Below, in pieces: positions 44,934 to 58,600 of a stretch of DNA of 64,000 bases; within the stretch, counting starts at the first letter, position 1, and each line of letters starts with the position of its first letter. The notes under the pieces were generated by a model. It was not told the DNA's origin. It ran no database searches and saw only the letters and a list, made by a program, of their open reading frames with translations. Both the position numbers and the translations under genes were made by a program. Where the stretch lies: NCBI GenBank assembly GCA_037127255.1, contig JBANSL010000001.1, positions 35,579,001 through 35,643,000 on the forward strand, read 5' to 3'. This DNA comes from Persicaria tinctoria. Taxonomy: Eukaryota > Streptophyta > Magnoliopsida > Caryophyllales > Polygonaceae.

Positions 44934-47900
44934 AAGTTGTTGATCCGGGAGACTAGAGCTCCAACCGAACTCCCGTCGCGGAGCAAGCTCCACCGGCCTG
45001 GGACTTAACGAAGTTGTTGATCTTGGAGACTAGAGCTCCAACGAAATTCCCGACAAGGAGCGAGCTCCATTGTTCTGGGTCTTAACGAAGTTCTTGATCT
45101 GGGAGACTAGAGCTCCAACCGGACTCCCGGCGCGGAGCAAGCTCTAGCGTCTTGGGACTTAACGAAGTTGTTGATCCGGGAGACTAGAGCTCCAACCGGA
45201 TTCCCGACGCGGAGCCTGCTCCAGCGTCCGGGGTCTTAACGAAGTTGTTGATCCGGGAGAGTAGTGCTCCAACCGGATTCCCGACGCGGAGCAAGCTTCA
45301 GCGTCCTGGGTCTTAACGAAGTTATTGATCTGAGAGACTAGAGCTCCAACCGGATTCCCGACGTGGAGCGAGCTCTAGCGTCCCGGGTCTTAACGAAGAT
45401 GTTTATCCGGGAGAGTAGAGCTCCAATCAGATTCCCGACGCGGAGAAAGCTGCAGCGTCCTGGGTCTTAACGAAGTTGTTTATCTGAGAGACTAGAGCTC
45501 CAACCGGATTCCCGACGTGGAGCGGGCTCCAGGGTCCTGGGACTTAACGAAATTGTTGATGCGGGAGACTAGGGCTCCAACCGGAATCCTGGCGCGGTGC
45601 AAGCTCTAGCGTCCTGGGACTTAACGAAGTTGCTGATTCGGGAGAATATAGCTCCAACCGGATTCTCGACGCGGAGCAAGCTCGAGCGTCCGGGGTCTTA
45701 ACGAAGTTGTTGATCCGGGAGAGTAGAGCTCCAACCGGATTCCCGACGCGGAGCAAGCTTCAGCGTCCTGGGTCTTAACGAAGTTATTGATCTGAGAGAC
45801 TAGAGCTCCAACCGGATTCCTGACGTGGAGCGAGCTCCAGCGTCCTGGGTCTTAACGAAGATGTTTATCCGGGAGAGTAGAGCTCCAATCGGATTCCCGA
45901 CGCGGAGCAAGCTGCAGCGTCCTGGATCTTAACGAAGTTGTTGATATGAGAGACTAGAGCTCCAACCGGATTCCCGACGTGGAGCGGGCTCCAGCGTCCT
46001 GGGACTTAACGAAATTGTTGATGCGGGAGACTAGGGCTCCAACCGGAATCCCGGCGCGGTGCAAGCTCTAGCGTCCTGGGACTTAACGAAGCTGTTGATC
46101 CGGGAGACTAGAGCTCCAACCGGATTCCCGACGCGGAGCCAGCTCCGGCGTCCGGGATCTTAACGAATTTGTTGATCAGATAGACTAGAGCTCCAACCGG
46201 ATTCTCGACGCATAGCAAGCTCCAGCGTCCTGGGACTTAACGAAATTGTTGATCCGGGAGACAAGGGCTCCAACCGGATTCCCGATGCGGAGCAAGCTCC
46301 AGCGTCCCGGGAGTTAACAAAGTTGCTGAGCCGGGAGACTAGAGCCCCAATCGGATTCCCGGCGTGGAGCAAGCTCCAGCGTCCTGGGTCTTACTGAAGT
46401 TGTTGATCCGGGAGACTAGTGCTCCAACCGGATTCTCGACGCGGAGCCAGCTCCTGCGTCCGGGGTCTTAACGAAGTTATTTATCCGGGAGAGTAGAGCT
46501 CCAATCGGATTCCCGACGCAGAGCAAGCTGCAGCGTCCTTGGTCTTAACGAAGTTGGTGATCTGAGAGACCAGAGCTCCTACCGGATTCCCGACGTGGAG
46601 CGGCCTCCAGCGTCCTGGGTCTTAAAGAAGTGGTTGATCCGACAAATAAAGCTCCAACCGGATTCCTGACGCGGAGCAAGCTCCAGCGTCTTGGGACTTA
46701 ACGAAATTGTTTATCCGGGAGTCTAGGGCTCCAACCGGAATCCCGGGGCGGTGCAAGCTCCAGCGTCCTAGGACTTAACGAAGTTGATGATTCGGGAGAA
46801 TATAGCTCCAACCGGATTCCCGACGCGGAGCAAGCTCCGGCGTCCTAGGACTTAACGAAGTTGTTGATCCGGGAGACTAGAGCTCCAACCGGATTCCCGA
46901 CGCGGAGCGAGCTCCGGCGTTCTGCGTCTTAACTAAGTTGTTGATCCGGGAGACTAGAGCTCCAACCGGATTCCCGACGCGGAGCAAGCTTCAGTGTCCT
47001 GGGTTTTAACGAAGTTGTTGATCTGAGAGACTAGAGCTCCAACCGGATTCCCAAGGTGGAGCGAGCTCCAGCGTCCTGGGTCTTAACGAATTTGTTGATC
47101 ATACCGATAAAGCTCTAACCGGATTCCCGACGCGGAGCAAGCTCCAGCGTCCTGGGACTTAACGAAATTGTTGATCCGGGAGACTAGAGCTCCAACCGGA
47201 TTCCCGACGCGGAGCGAGCTCCAGCGTTCTGCGTCTTAACTAAGTTGTTGATCCGGGAGACTAGAGCTCCAACCGGACTCCCGACGCGGAGCAAGTTCTA
47301 GCGTCCTGGGACTTAACGAAGCTGTTGATCCGGGAGAATATAGCTCCAACCGGATTCTCGACGCGGAGCAAGCTCCAGCGTCCTGGGACATAACGAAGTT
47401 GTTGATCCGGGAGACTAGAGCTCAAACCGGATTCCTGACACGGAGCGAGCTCCAGTGTTCTGCGTCTTAACTAAGTTGTTGATCCGGGAGACTAGAGATC
47501 CAACCGGATTCCCGGTGCGGTGCAAGCTCTAGCGTCCTGGGACTTAACGAAGTTGTTGATCCGGGAGACTAGAGCTCCAACCGAACTCCCGTCGCGGAGC
47601 AAGCTCCACCGGCCTGGGACTTAACGAAGTTGTTGATCTTGGAGACTAGAGCTCCAACGAAATTCCCGACAAGGAGCGAGCTCCAGCGTTCTGGGTCTTA
47701 ACGAAGTTCTTGATCTGGGAGACTAGAGCTCCAACCGGACTCCCGGCGCGGAGCAAGCTCTAGCGTCTTGGGACTTAACGAAGTTGTTGATCCGGGAGAC
47801 TAGAGCTCCAACCGGATTCCCGACGCGGAGCCTGCTCCAGCGTCCGGGGTCTTAACGAAGTTGTTGATCCGGGAGAGTAGTGCTCCAACCGGATTCCCGA

Positions 47901-50165
47901 CGCGGAGCAAGCTTCAGCGTCCTGGGTCTTAACGAAGTTATTGATCTGAGAGACTAGAGCTCCAACCGGATTCCCGACGTGGAGCGAGCTCTAGCGTCCC
48001 GGGTCTTAACGAAGATGTTTATCCGGGAGAGTAGAGCTCCAATCAGATTCCCGACGCGGAGAAAGCTGCAGCGTCCTGGGTCTTAACGAAGTTGTTTATC
48101 TGAGAGACTAGAGCTCCAACCGGATTCCCGACGTGGAGCGGGCTCCAGGGTCCTGGGACTTAACGAAATTGTTGATGCGGGAGACTAGGGCTCCAACCGG
48201 AATCCTGGCGCGGTGCAAGCTCTAGCGTCCTGGGACTTAACGAAGTTGCTGATTCGGGAGAATATAGCTCCAACCGGATTCTCGACGCGGAGCAAGCTCG
48301 AGCGTCCGGGGTCTTAACGAAGTTGTTGATCCGGGAGAGTAGAGCTCCAACCGGATTCCCGACGCGGAGCAAGCTTCAGCGTCCTGGGTCTTAACGAAGT
48401 TATTGATCTGAGAGACTAGAGCTCCAACCGGATTCCTGACGTGGAGCGAGCTCCAGCGTCCTGGGTCTTAACGAAGATGTTTATCCGGGAGAGTAGAGCT
48501 CCAATCGGATTCCCGACGCGGAGCAAGCTGCAGCGTCCTGGATCTTAACGAAGTTGTTGATATGAGAGACTAGAGCTCCAACCGGATTCCCGACGTGGAG
48601 CGGGCTCCAGCGTCCTGGGACTTAACGAAATTGTTGATGCGGGAGACTAGGGCTCCAACCGGAATCCCGGCGCGGTGCAAGCTCTAGCGTCCTGGGACTT
48701 AACGAAGCTGTTGATCCGGGAGACTAGAGCTCCAACCGGATTCCCGACGCGGAGCCAGCTCCGGCGTCCGGGATCTTAACGAATTTGTTGATCAGATAGA
48801 CTAGAGCTCCAACCGGATTCTCGACGCATAGCAAGCTCCAGCGTCCTGGGACTTAACGAAATTGTTGATCCGGGAGACAAGGGCTCCAACCGGATTCCCG
48901 ATGCGGAGCAAGCTCCGGCGTCCCGGGAGTTAACAAAGTTGCTGAGCCGGGAGACTAGAGCCCCAATCGGATTCCCGGCGTGGAGCAAGCTCCAGCGTCC
49001 TGGGTCTTACTGAAGTTGTTGATCCGGGAGACTAGTGCTCCAACCGGATTCTCGACGCGGAGCCAGCTCCTCCGTCCGGGGTCTTAACGAAGTTATTTAT
49101 CCGGGAGAGTAGAGCTCCAATCGGATTCCCGACGCAGAGCAAGCTGCAGCGTCCTTGGTCTTAACGAAGTTGGTGATCTGAGAGACCAGAGCTCCTACCG
49201 GATTCCCGACGTGGAGCGGCCTCCAGCGTCCTGGGTCTTAAAGAAGTGGTTGATCCGACAAATAAAGCTCCAACCGGATTCCTGACGCGGAGCAAGCTCC
49301 AGTGTCTTGGGACTTAACGAAATTGTTTATCCGGGAGTCTAGGGCTCCAACCGGAATCCCGGGGCGGTGCAAGCTCCAGCGTCCTAGGACTTAACGAAGT
49401 TGATGATTCGGGAGAATATAGCTCCAACCGGATTCCCGACGCGGAGCAAGCTCCGGCGTCCTAGGACTTAACGAAGTTGTTGATCCGGAAGACTAGAGCT
49501 CCAACCGGATTCCCGACGCGGAGCGAGCTCCGGCGTTCTGCGTCTTAACTAAGTTGTTGATCCGGGAGACTAGAGCTCCAACCGGATTTCCGACGCGGAG
49601 CAAGCTTCAGTGTCCTGGGTTTTAACGAAGTTGTTGATCTGAGAGACTAGAGCTCCAACCGGATTCCCAAGGTGGAGCGAGCTCCAGCGTCCTGGGTCTT
49701 AACGAATTTGTTGATCATACCGATAAAGCTCTAACCGGATTCCCGACGCGGAGCAAGCTCCAGCGTCCTGGGACTTAACGAAATTGTTGATCCGGGAGAC
49801 TAGAGCTCCAACCGGATTCCCGACGCGGAGCGAGCTCCAGCGTTCTGCGTCTTAACTAAGTTGTTGATCCGGGAGACTAGAGCTCCAACCGGACTCCCGA
49901 CGCGGAGCAAGTTCTAGCGTCCTGGGACTTAACGAAGCTGTTGATCCGGGAGAATATAGCTCCAACCGGATTCTCGACGCGGAGCAAGCTCCAGCGTCCT
50001 GGGACATAACGAAGTTGTTGATCCGGGAGACTAGAGCTCAAACCGGATTCCTGACACGGAGCGAGCTCCAGTGTTCTGCGTCTTAACTAAGTTGTTGATC
50101 CGGGAGACTAGAGATCCAACCGGATTCCCGGTGCGGTGCAAGCTCTAGCGTCCTGGGACTTAACG
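44934..50165 (+). repeat. 2616-bp tandem duplication (34 monomers), two nearly identical copies
   Basis: Copies at about 44934-47549 and 47550-50165 share all private variants, such as CTCCACCGGCCTGGG (44991 and 47607) and the CCGGTGCGGTGCAAGC monomer (47506 and 50122). By eye I find only about six to eight differences, for example ATTG/AGCG at 45069/47685, TGCG/TCCG at 46453/49069 and CCGGG/CCGGA near 46869/49485. That implies over 99% identity. Confidence 0.9.
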
Positions 50166-51702
50166 AAGCTGTTGATCCGGGAGACTAGAGCTCCAACCGG
50201 ATTCCCGACGCGGAGCCAGCTCCGGCGTCCGGGATCTTAACGAATTTGTTGATCAGACAGACTAGAGCTCCAACCGGATTCTCGACGCATAGCAAGCTCC
50301 AGCGTCCTGGGTCTTAACGAAGTTGTTGATCCGACATATAAAGCTCCAACCGGATTCCTGACGCGAAGCAAACTCTAGCGTCCTGGGACTTAACGAAATT
50401 GTTGATGCGGGAGACTAGGGATCCAACCGGAATCCCGGTGCGGTGCAAGCTCTAGCGTCCTGGGACTTAACGAAGCTGCAGATTCGGGAGAATATAGCTC
50501 CAACCGGATTCTCGACGCGGAGCAAACTCGAGCGTCCGGGGTCTTAACGAAGTTGTTGATCCGGGAGAGTAGAGCTCCAACCGGATTCCCGACGCGGAGC
50601 AAGCTTCAGCGTCCTGGGTCTTAACGAAGTTATTGATCTGAGAGACTAGAGCTCCAACCGGATTCCTGACGTGGAGCGAGCTCCAGCGTCCTGGGTCTTA
50701 ACGAAGATGTTTATCCGGGAGAGTAGAGCTCCAATCGGATTCCCGACGCGGAGCAAGCTGCAGCGTCCTGGATCTTAACGAAGTTGTTGATATGAGAGAC
50801 TAGAGCTCCAACCGGATTCCCGACGTGGAGCGGGCTCCAGCGTCCTGGGACTTAACGAAATTATTGATGCGGGAGACTAGGGCTCCAACCGGAATCCCGG
50901 CGCGGTGCAAGCTCTAGCGTCCTGGGACTTAACGAAGCTGTTGATCCGGGAGACTAGAGCTCCAACCGGATTCCCGACGCGGAGCCAGCTCCGGCGTCCG
51001 GGATCTTAACGAATTTGTTGATCAGACAGACTAGAGCTCCAACCGGATTCTCGACGCATAGCAAGCTCCAGCGTCCTGGGTCTTAACGAAGTTGTTGATC
51101 CGACATATAAAGCTCCAACCGGATTCCTGACGCGAAGCAAACTCTAGCGTCCTGGGACTTAACGAAATTGTTGATGCGGGAGACTAGGGATCCAACCGGA
51201 ATCCCGGTGCGGTGCAAGCTCTAGCGTCCTGGGACTTAACGAAGCTGCAGATTCGGGAGAATATAGCTCCAACCGGATTCTCGACGCGGAGCAAGCTCGA
51301 GCGTCCGGGGTCTTAACGAAGTTGTTGATCCGGGAGAGTAGAGCTCCAACCGGATTCCCGACGCGGAGCAAGCTTCAGCGTCCTGGGTCTTAACGAAGTT
51401 ATTGATCTGAGAGACTAGAGCTCCAACCGGATTCCTGACGTGGAGCGAGCTCCAGCGTCCTGGGTCTTAACGAAGATGTTTATCCGGGAGAGTAGAGCTC
51501 CAATCGGATTCCCGACGCGGAGCAAGCTGCAGCGTCCTGGATCTTAACGAAGTTGTTGATATGAGAGACTAGAGCTCCAACCGGATTCCCGACGTGGAGC
51601 GGGCTCCAGCGTCCTGGGACTTAACGAAATTGTTGATGCGGGAGACTAGGGCTCCAACCGGAATCCCGGCGCGATGCAAGCTCTAGCGTCCTGGGACTTA
51701 AC
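50165..51702 (+). repeat. 769-bp tandem duplication (ten monomers)
   Basis: Units at about 50165-50933 and 50934-51702 share CCGGCGTCCGGGATCTTAAC, GATCCGACATATAAAGC and GAAGCTGCAGATTCGGG. Only a few substitutions are seen (AGCAAACTCGAG versus AGCAAGCTCGAG; GAAATTATTG versus GAAATTGTTG). The length is 10 x 77 minus 1. Confidence 0.88.
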
Positions 51703-54700
51703 GAAGCTGTTGATCCTGGAGACTAGAGCTCCAACCGGATTCCCGACGCGGAGCCAGCTCCGGCGTCCGGGATCTTAACGAATTTGTTGATCAGACAGAC
51801 TAGAGCTCCAACCGGATTCTCGACGCATAGCAAGCTCCAGCGTCCTGGGACTTAACGAAATTGTTGATCCGGGAGACTAGGGCTCCAACCGGATTCCCGA
51901 TGCGGAGAAAGCTCCAGCGTCCCGGGAGTTAACAAAGTTGCTGAGCCGGGAGACTAGAGCTCCAATCGGATTCCCGGCGTGGAGCAAGCTCCAGCGTCCT
52001 GGGTCTTACTGAAGTTGTTGATCCGGGAGACTAGAGCTCCAACCGGATTCTCGACGCGGAGCCAGCTCCTGAGTCCGGGGTCTTAACGAAGTTATTTATC
52101 CGGGAGAGTAGATCTCCAATCGGATTCCCGACGCAGAGCAAGCTGCAGCGTCCTTGGTCTTAACGAAGTTGGTGATCTGAGAGACCAGAGCTCCTACCGG
52201 ATTCCCGACGTGGAGCGGCCTCCAGCGTCCTGGGTCTTAAAGAAGTGGTTGATCCGACAAATAAAGCTCCAACCGGATTCCTGACGCGGAGCAAGCTCCA
52301 GCGTCCTGGGACTTAACGAAATTGTTTATCCGGGAGTCTAGGGCTCCAACCGGAATCCCGGGGCGGTGCAAGCTCCAGCGTCCTAGGACTTAACGAAGTT
52401 GATGATTCGGGAGAATATAGCTCCAACCGGATTCCCGACGCGGAGCAAGCTCCGGCGTCCTAGGACTTAACGAAGTTGTTGATCCGGGAGACTAGAGCTC
52501 CAACCGGATTCCCGACGCGGAGCGAGCTCCGGCGTTCTGCGTCTTAACTAAGTTGTTGATCCGGGAGACTAGAGCTCCAACCGGATTCCCGACGCGGAGC
52601 AAGCTTCAGTGTCCTGGGTTTTAACGAAGTTGTTGATCTGAGAGACTAGAGCTCCAACCGGATTCCCAAGGTGGAGCGAGCTCCAGCGTCCTGGGTCTTA
52701 ACGAATTTGTTGATCATACCGGTAAAGCTCTAACCGGATTCCCGACGCGGAGCAAGCTCCAGCGTCCTGGGACTTAACGAAATTGTTGATCCGGGAGACT
52801 AGAGCTCTAACCGGATTCCCGACGCGGAGCGAGCTCCAGCGTTCTGCGTCTTAACTAAGTTGTTGATCCGGGAGACTAGAGCTCCAACCGGACTCCCGAC
52901 GCGGAGCAAGTTCTAGCGTCCTAGGACTTAACGAAGCTGTTGATCCGGGAGACTAGAGCTCCAACCGGATTCCCGACGCGGAGCCAGCTCTAGCGTCCGG
53001 GGTCTTAACGAAGTTGTTGATCCGGGAGAGCAGAGCTCCAACCGGATTCCCGACGCGGAGCAAGCTTCAGCGTCCTGGGTTTTAACGAAGTTGTTGATCT
53101 GAGAGACTAGAGCTCCAACCGGATTCCCGAGGTGGAGCGAGCTCCAGCGTCCTGGGTCTTAACGAATTTGTTGATCAGACCGATAAAGCTCTAACTGGAT
53201 TCCCGACGCGGAGCAAGCTCTAGCGTCCTAGGACTTAACGAAATTGTTGATGCGGGAGACTAGGGCTCCAACCGAAATCCCGGGGCGGTGCAAGCTCTAG
53301 CGTCCTGGGACTTAACGAAGTTGCTGATTCGGGAGAATATAGCTCCAACCGGATTCTCGACGCGGAGCAAGCTGCAGCGTCCTGGGTCTTAACGAAGTTG
53401 TTGATCTGAGAGACTAGAGCTCCAACCGGATTCCCGACGTGGAGCGGGCTCCAGCGCCCTGGGTCTTAACGAAGTTGTTGATCCGACAGATAAAGCTCTA
53501 ACCGGATTCCTGACGCGGAGCAAACTCTAGCGTCCTGGGACTTAACGAAATTGTTGATGCGGGAGACTAGGGCTCCAACCGGAATCCCGGTGCGGTGCAA
53601 GCTCTAGCGTCCTGGGACTTAACGAAGTTGCTGATTCGGGAGAATATAGCTCCAACCGGATTCTCGACGCGGAGCAAGCTCCAGCGTCCTGGGACTTAAC
53701 GAAGTTGTTGATCCGGGAGACTAGAGCTCAAACCAGATTCCTGACACGGAGCGAGCTCCAGTGTTCTGCGTCTTAACTAAGTTGTTGATCCGGGAGACTA
53801 GAGATCCAACCGGATTCCCGACGTGGAGCGAGCTCTAGCGTTCTGAAGTTGTTGATCCGGGAGACTAGAGCTCCAACCGAACTCCCGTCGCAGAGCAAGC
53901 TCCACCGGCCTGGGACTTAACGAAGTTGTTGATCTTGGAGACTAGAGCTCCAACGAAATTCCCGACAAGGAGCGAGCTCCAGCGTTCTGGGTCTTAACGA
54001 AGTTCTTGATCTGGGAGACTAGAGCTCCAACCGGACTCCCGGCGCGGAGCAAGCTCTAGCGTCTTGGGACTTAACGAAGTTGTTGATCCGGGAGACTAGA
54101 GCTCCAACCGGATTCCCGACGCGGAGCCTGCTCCAGCGTCCGGGGTCTTAACGAAGTTGTTGATCCGGGAGAGTAGTGCTCCAACCGGATTCCCGACGCG
54201 GAGCAAGCTTCAGCGTCCTGGGTCTTAACGAAGTTATTGATCTGAGAGACTAGAGCTCCAACCGGATTCCCGACGTGGAGCGAGCTCTAGCGTCCCGGGT
54301 CTTAACGAAGATGTTTATCCGGGAGAGTAGAGCTCCAATCAGATTCCCGACGCGGAGAAAGCTGCAGCGTCCTGGGTCTTAACGAAGTTGTTTATCTGAG
54401 AGACTAGAGCTCCAACCGGATTCCCGACGTGGAGCGGGCTCCAGGGTCCTGGGACTTAACGAAATTGTTGATGCGGGAGACTAGGGCTCCAACCGGAATC
54501 CTGGCGCGGTGCAAGCTCTAGCGTCCTGGGACTTAACGAAGTTGCTGATTCGGGAGAATATAGCTCCAACCGGATTCTCGACGCGGAGCAAGCTCGAGCG
54601 TCCGGGGTCTTAACGAAGTTGTTGATCCGGGAGAGTAGAGCTCCAACCGGATTCCCGACGCGGAGCAAGCTTTAGCGTCCTGGGTCTTAACGAAGTTATT

Positions 54701-55071
54701 GATCTGAGAGACTAGAGCTCCAACCGGATTCCTGACGTGGAGCGAGCTCCAGCGTCCTGGGTCTTAACGAAGATGTTTATCCGGGAGAGGAGAGCTCCAA
54801 TCGGATTCCCGACGCGGAGCAAGCTGCAGCGTCCTGGATCTTAACGAAGTTGTTGATATGAGAGACTAGAGCTCCAACCGGATTCCCGACGTGGAGCGGG
54901 CTCCAGCGTCCTGGGACTTAACGAAATTGTTGATGCGGGAGACTAGGGCTCCAACCGGAATCCCGGCGCGGTGCAAGCTCTAGCGTCCTGGGACTTAACG
55001 AAGCTGTTGATCCGGGAGACTAGAGCTCCAACCGGATTCCCGACGCGGAGCCAGCTCCGGCGTCCGGGATC

Positions 55072-55687
55072 TTAACGAATTTGTTGATCAGACAGACTAG
55101 AGCTCCAACCGGATTCTCGACGCATAGCAAGCTCCAGCGTCCTGGGACTTAACGAAATTGTTGATCCGGGAGACAAGGGCTCCAACCGGATTCCCGATGC
55201 GGAGCAAGCTCCAGCGTCCCGGGAGTTAACAAAGTTGCTGAGCCGGGAGACTAGAGCCCCAATCGGATTCCCGGCGTGGAGCAAGCTCCAGCGTCCTGGG
55301 TCTTACTGAAGTTGTTGATCCGGGAGACTAGTGCTCCAACCGGATTCTCGACGCGCAGCCAGCTCCGGCGTCCGGGATCTTAACGAATTTGTTGATCAGA
55401 TAGACTAGAGCTCCAACCGGATTCTCGACGCAGAGCAAGCTCCAGCGTCCTGGGACTTAACGAAATTGTTGATCCGGGAGACAAGGGCTCCAACCGGATT
55501 CCCGATGCGGAGCAAGCTCCAGCGTCCCGGGAGTTAACAAAGTTGCTGAGCCGGGAGACTAGAGCCCCAATCGGATTCCCGGCGTGGAGCAAGCTCCAGC
55601 GTCCTGGGTCTTACTGAAGTTGTTGATCCGGGAGACTAGTGCTCCAACCGGATTCTCGACGCGGAGCCAGCTCCTGCGTCCGGGGTC
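55072..55687 (+). repeat. 308-bp tandem duplication (four monomers)
   Basis: The four-monomer block starting at TTAACGAATTTGTTGATCAG is present at 55072 and again at 55380, exactly 4 x 77 apart. The copies have few differences (GATCAGACAGAC versus GATCAGATAGAC; GCATAGC versus GCAGAGC). The corresponding block is single in the related copies at 46160 and 48776, so this duplication is younger than the larger ones. Confidence 0.9.
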
Positions 55688-58600
55688 TTAACGAAGTTAT
55701 TTATCCGGGAGAGTAGAGCTCCAATCGGATTCCCGACGCAGAGCAAGCTGCAGCGTCCTTGGTCTTAACGAAGTTGGTGATCTGAGAGACCAGAGCTCCT
55801 ACCGGATTCCCGACGTGGAGCGGCCTCCAGCGTCCTGGGTCTTAAAGAAGTGGTTGATCCGACAAATAAAGCTCCAACCGGATTCCTGACGCGGAGCAAG
55901 CTCCAGCGTCTTGGGACTTAACGAAATTGTTTATCCGGGAGTCTAGGGCTCCAACCGGAATCCCGGGGCGGTGCAAGCTCCAGCGTCCTAGGACTTAACG
56001 AAGTTGATGATTCGGGAGAATATAGCTCCAACCGGATTCCCGACGCGGAGCAAGCTCCGGCGTCCTAGGACTTAACGAAGTTGTTGATCCGGGAGAGTAG
56101 AGCTCCAACCGGATTCCCGACGCGGAGCGAGCTCCGGCGTTCTGCGTCTTAACTAAGTTGTTGATCCGGGAGACTAGAGCTCCAACCGGATTCCCGACGC
56201 GGAGCAAGCTTCAGTGTCCTGGGTTTTAACGAAGTTGTTGATCTGAGAGACTAGAGCTCCAACCGGATTCCCAAGGTGGAGCGAGCTCCAGCGTCCTGGG
56301 TCTTAACGAATTTGTTGATCATACCGATAAAGCTCTAACCGGATTCCCGACGCGGAGCAAGCTCCAGCGTCCTGGGACTTAACGAAATTGTTGATCCGGG
56401 AGACTAGAGCTCCAACCGGATTCCCGACGCGGAGCGAGCTCCAGCGTTCTGCGTCTTAACTAAGTTGTTGATCCGGGAGACTAGAGCTCCAACCGGACTC
56501 CCGACGCGGAGCAAGTTCTAGCGTCCTGGGACTTAACGAAGCTGTTGATCAGGGAGAATATAGCTCCAACCGGATTCTCGACGCGGAGCAAGCTCCAGCG
56601 TCCTGGGACTTAACGAAGTTGTTGATCCGGGAGACTAGAGCTCAAACCGGATTCCTGACACGGAGCGAGCTCCAGTGTTCTGCGTCTTAACTAAGTTGTT
56701 GATCCGGGAGACTAGAGATCCAACCGGATTCCCGGTGCGGTGCAAGCTCTAGCGTCCTGGGACTTAACGAAGCTGTTGATCCGGGAGACTAGAGCTCCAA
56801 CCGGATTCCCGACGCGGAGCCAGCTCCGGCGTCCGGGATCTTAACGAATTTGTTGATCAGACAGACTAGAGCTCCAACCGGATTCTCGACGCATAGCAAG
56901 CTCCAGCGTCCTGGGTCTTAACGAAGTTGTTGATCCGACATATAAAGCTCCAACCGGATTCCTGACGCGGAGCAAACTCTAGCGTCCTGGGACTTAACGA
57001 AATTGTTGATGCGGGAGACTAGGGCTCCAACCGGAATCCCGGTGCGGTGCAAGCTCTAGCGTCCTGGGACTTAACGAAGCTGCAGATTCGGGAGAATATA
57101 GCTCCAACCGGATTCTCGACGCGGAGCAAGCTCGAGCGTCCGGGGTCTTAACGAAGTTGTTGATCCGGGAGAGTAGAGCTCCAACCGGATTCCCGACGCG
57201 GAGCAAGCTTCAGCGTCCTGGGTCTTAACGAAGTTATTGATCTGAGAGACTAGAGCTCCAACCGGATTCCTGACGTGGAGCGAGCTCTAGCGTCCTGGGT
57301 CTTAACGAAGATGTTTATTCGGGAGAGTAGAGCTCCAATCGGATTCCCGACGCGGAGCAAGCTGCAGCGTCCTGGATCTTAACGAAGTTGTTGATATGAG
57401 AGACTAGAGCTCCAACCGGATTCCCGACGTGGAGCGGGCTCCAGCGTCCTGGGACTTAACGAAATTGTTGATGCGGGAGACTAGGGCTCCAACCGGAATC
57501 CCGACGCGATGCAAGCTCTAGCGTCCTGGGACTTAACGAAGCTGTTGATCCTGGAGACTAGAGCTCCAACCGGATTCCCGACGCGGAGCCAGCTCCGGCG
57601 TCCGGGATCTTAACGAATTTGTTGATCAGACAGACTAGAGCTCCAACCGGATTCTCGACGCATAGCAAGCTCCAGCGTCCTTGGACTTAACGAAATTGTT
57701 GATCCGGGAGACTAGGGCTCCAACCGGATTCCCGATGCGGAGAAAGCTCCAGCGTCCCGGGAGTTAACAAAGTTGCTGAGCCGGGAGACTAGAGCTCTAA
57801 TCGGATTCCCGGCGTGGAGCAAGCTCCAGCGTCCTGGGTCTTACTGAAGTTGTTGATCCGGGAGACTAGAGCTCCAACCGGATTCTCGACGCGGAGCCAG
57901 CTCCTGCGTCCGGGGTCTTAACGAAGTTATTTATCCGGGAGAGTAGAGCTCCAATCGGATTCCCGACGCAGAGCAAGCTGCAGCGTCCTTGGTCTTAACG
58001 AAGTTGGTGATCTGAGAGACCAGAGCTCCTACCGGATTCCCGACGTGGAGCGGCCTCCAGCGTCCTGGGTCTTAAAGAAGTGGTTGATCCGACAAATAAA
58101 GCTCCAACCGGATTCCTGACGCGGAGCAAGCTCCAGCGTCCTGGGACTTAACGAAATTGTTTATCCGGGAGTCTAGGGCTCCAACCGGAATCCCGGGGCG
58201 GTGCAAGCTCCAGCGTCCTAGGACTTAACGAAGTTGATGATTCGGGAGAATATAGCTCCAACCGGATTCCCGACGCGGAGCAAGCTCCGACGTCCTAGGA
58301 CTTAACGAAGTTGTTGATCCGGGAGACTAGAGCTCCAACCGGATTCCCGACGCGGAGCGAGCTCCGGCGTTCTGCTACTTAACTAAGTTGTTGATCCGGG
58401 AGACTAGAGCTCCAACCGGATTCCCGACGCGGAGCAAGCTTCAGTGTCCTGGGTTTTAACGAAGTTGTTGATCTGAGAGACTAGAGCTCCAACCGGATTC
58501 CCAAGGTGGAGCGAGCTCCAGCGTCCTGGGTCTTAACGAATTTGTTGATCATACCGGTAAAGCTCTAACCGGATTCCCGACGCGGAGCAAGCTCCAGCGT

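Larger units (their letters stand above)
43900..55800 (+). repeat. Long-range duplicated block, offset 8912 bp
   Basis: The segment about 43.9-46.9 kb recurs at about 52.8-55.8 kb, offset 8912: ATAAAGCTCTAACTGG at 44271 and 53183, the rare AGCGCCCTGGG at 44541 and 53453, and the GATGCGGGAG block at 45544 and 54456. The offset equals 2616 plus 6296, so the block between contains the 2616-bp duplication. Outer borders are estimates. Confidence 0.8.
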
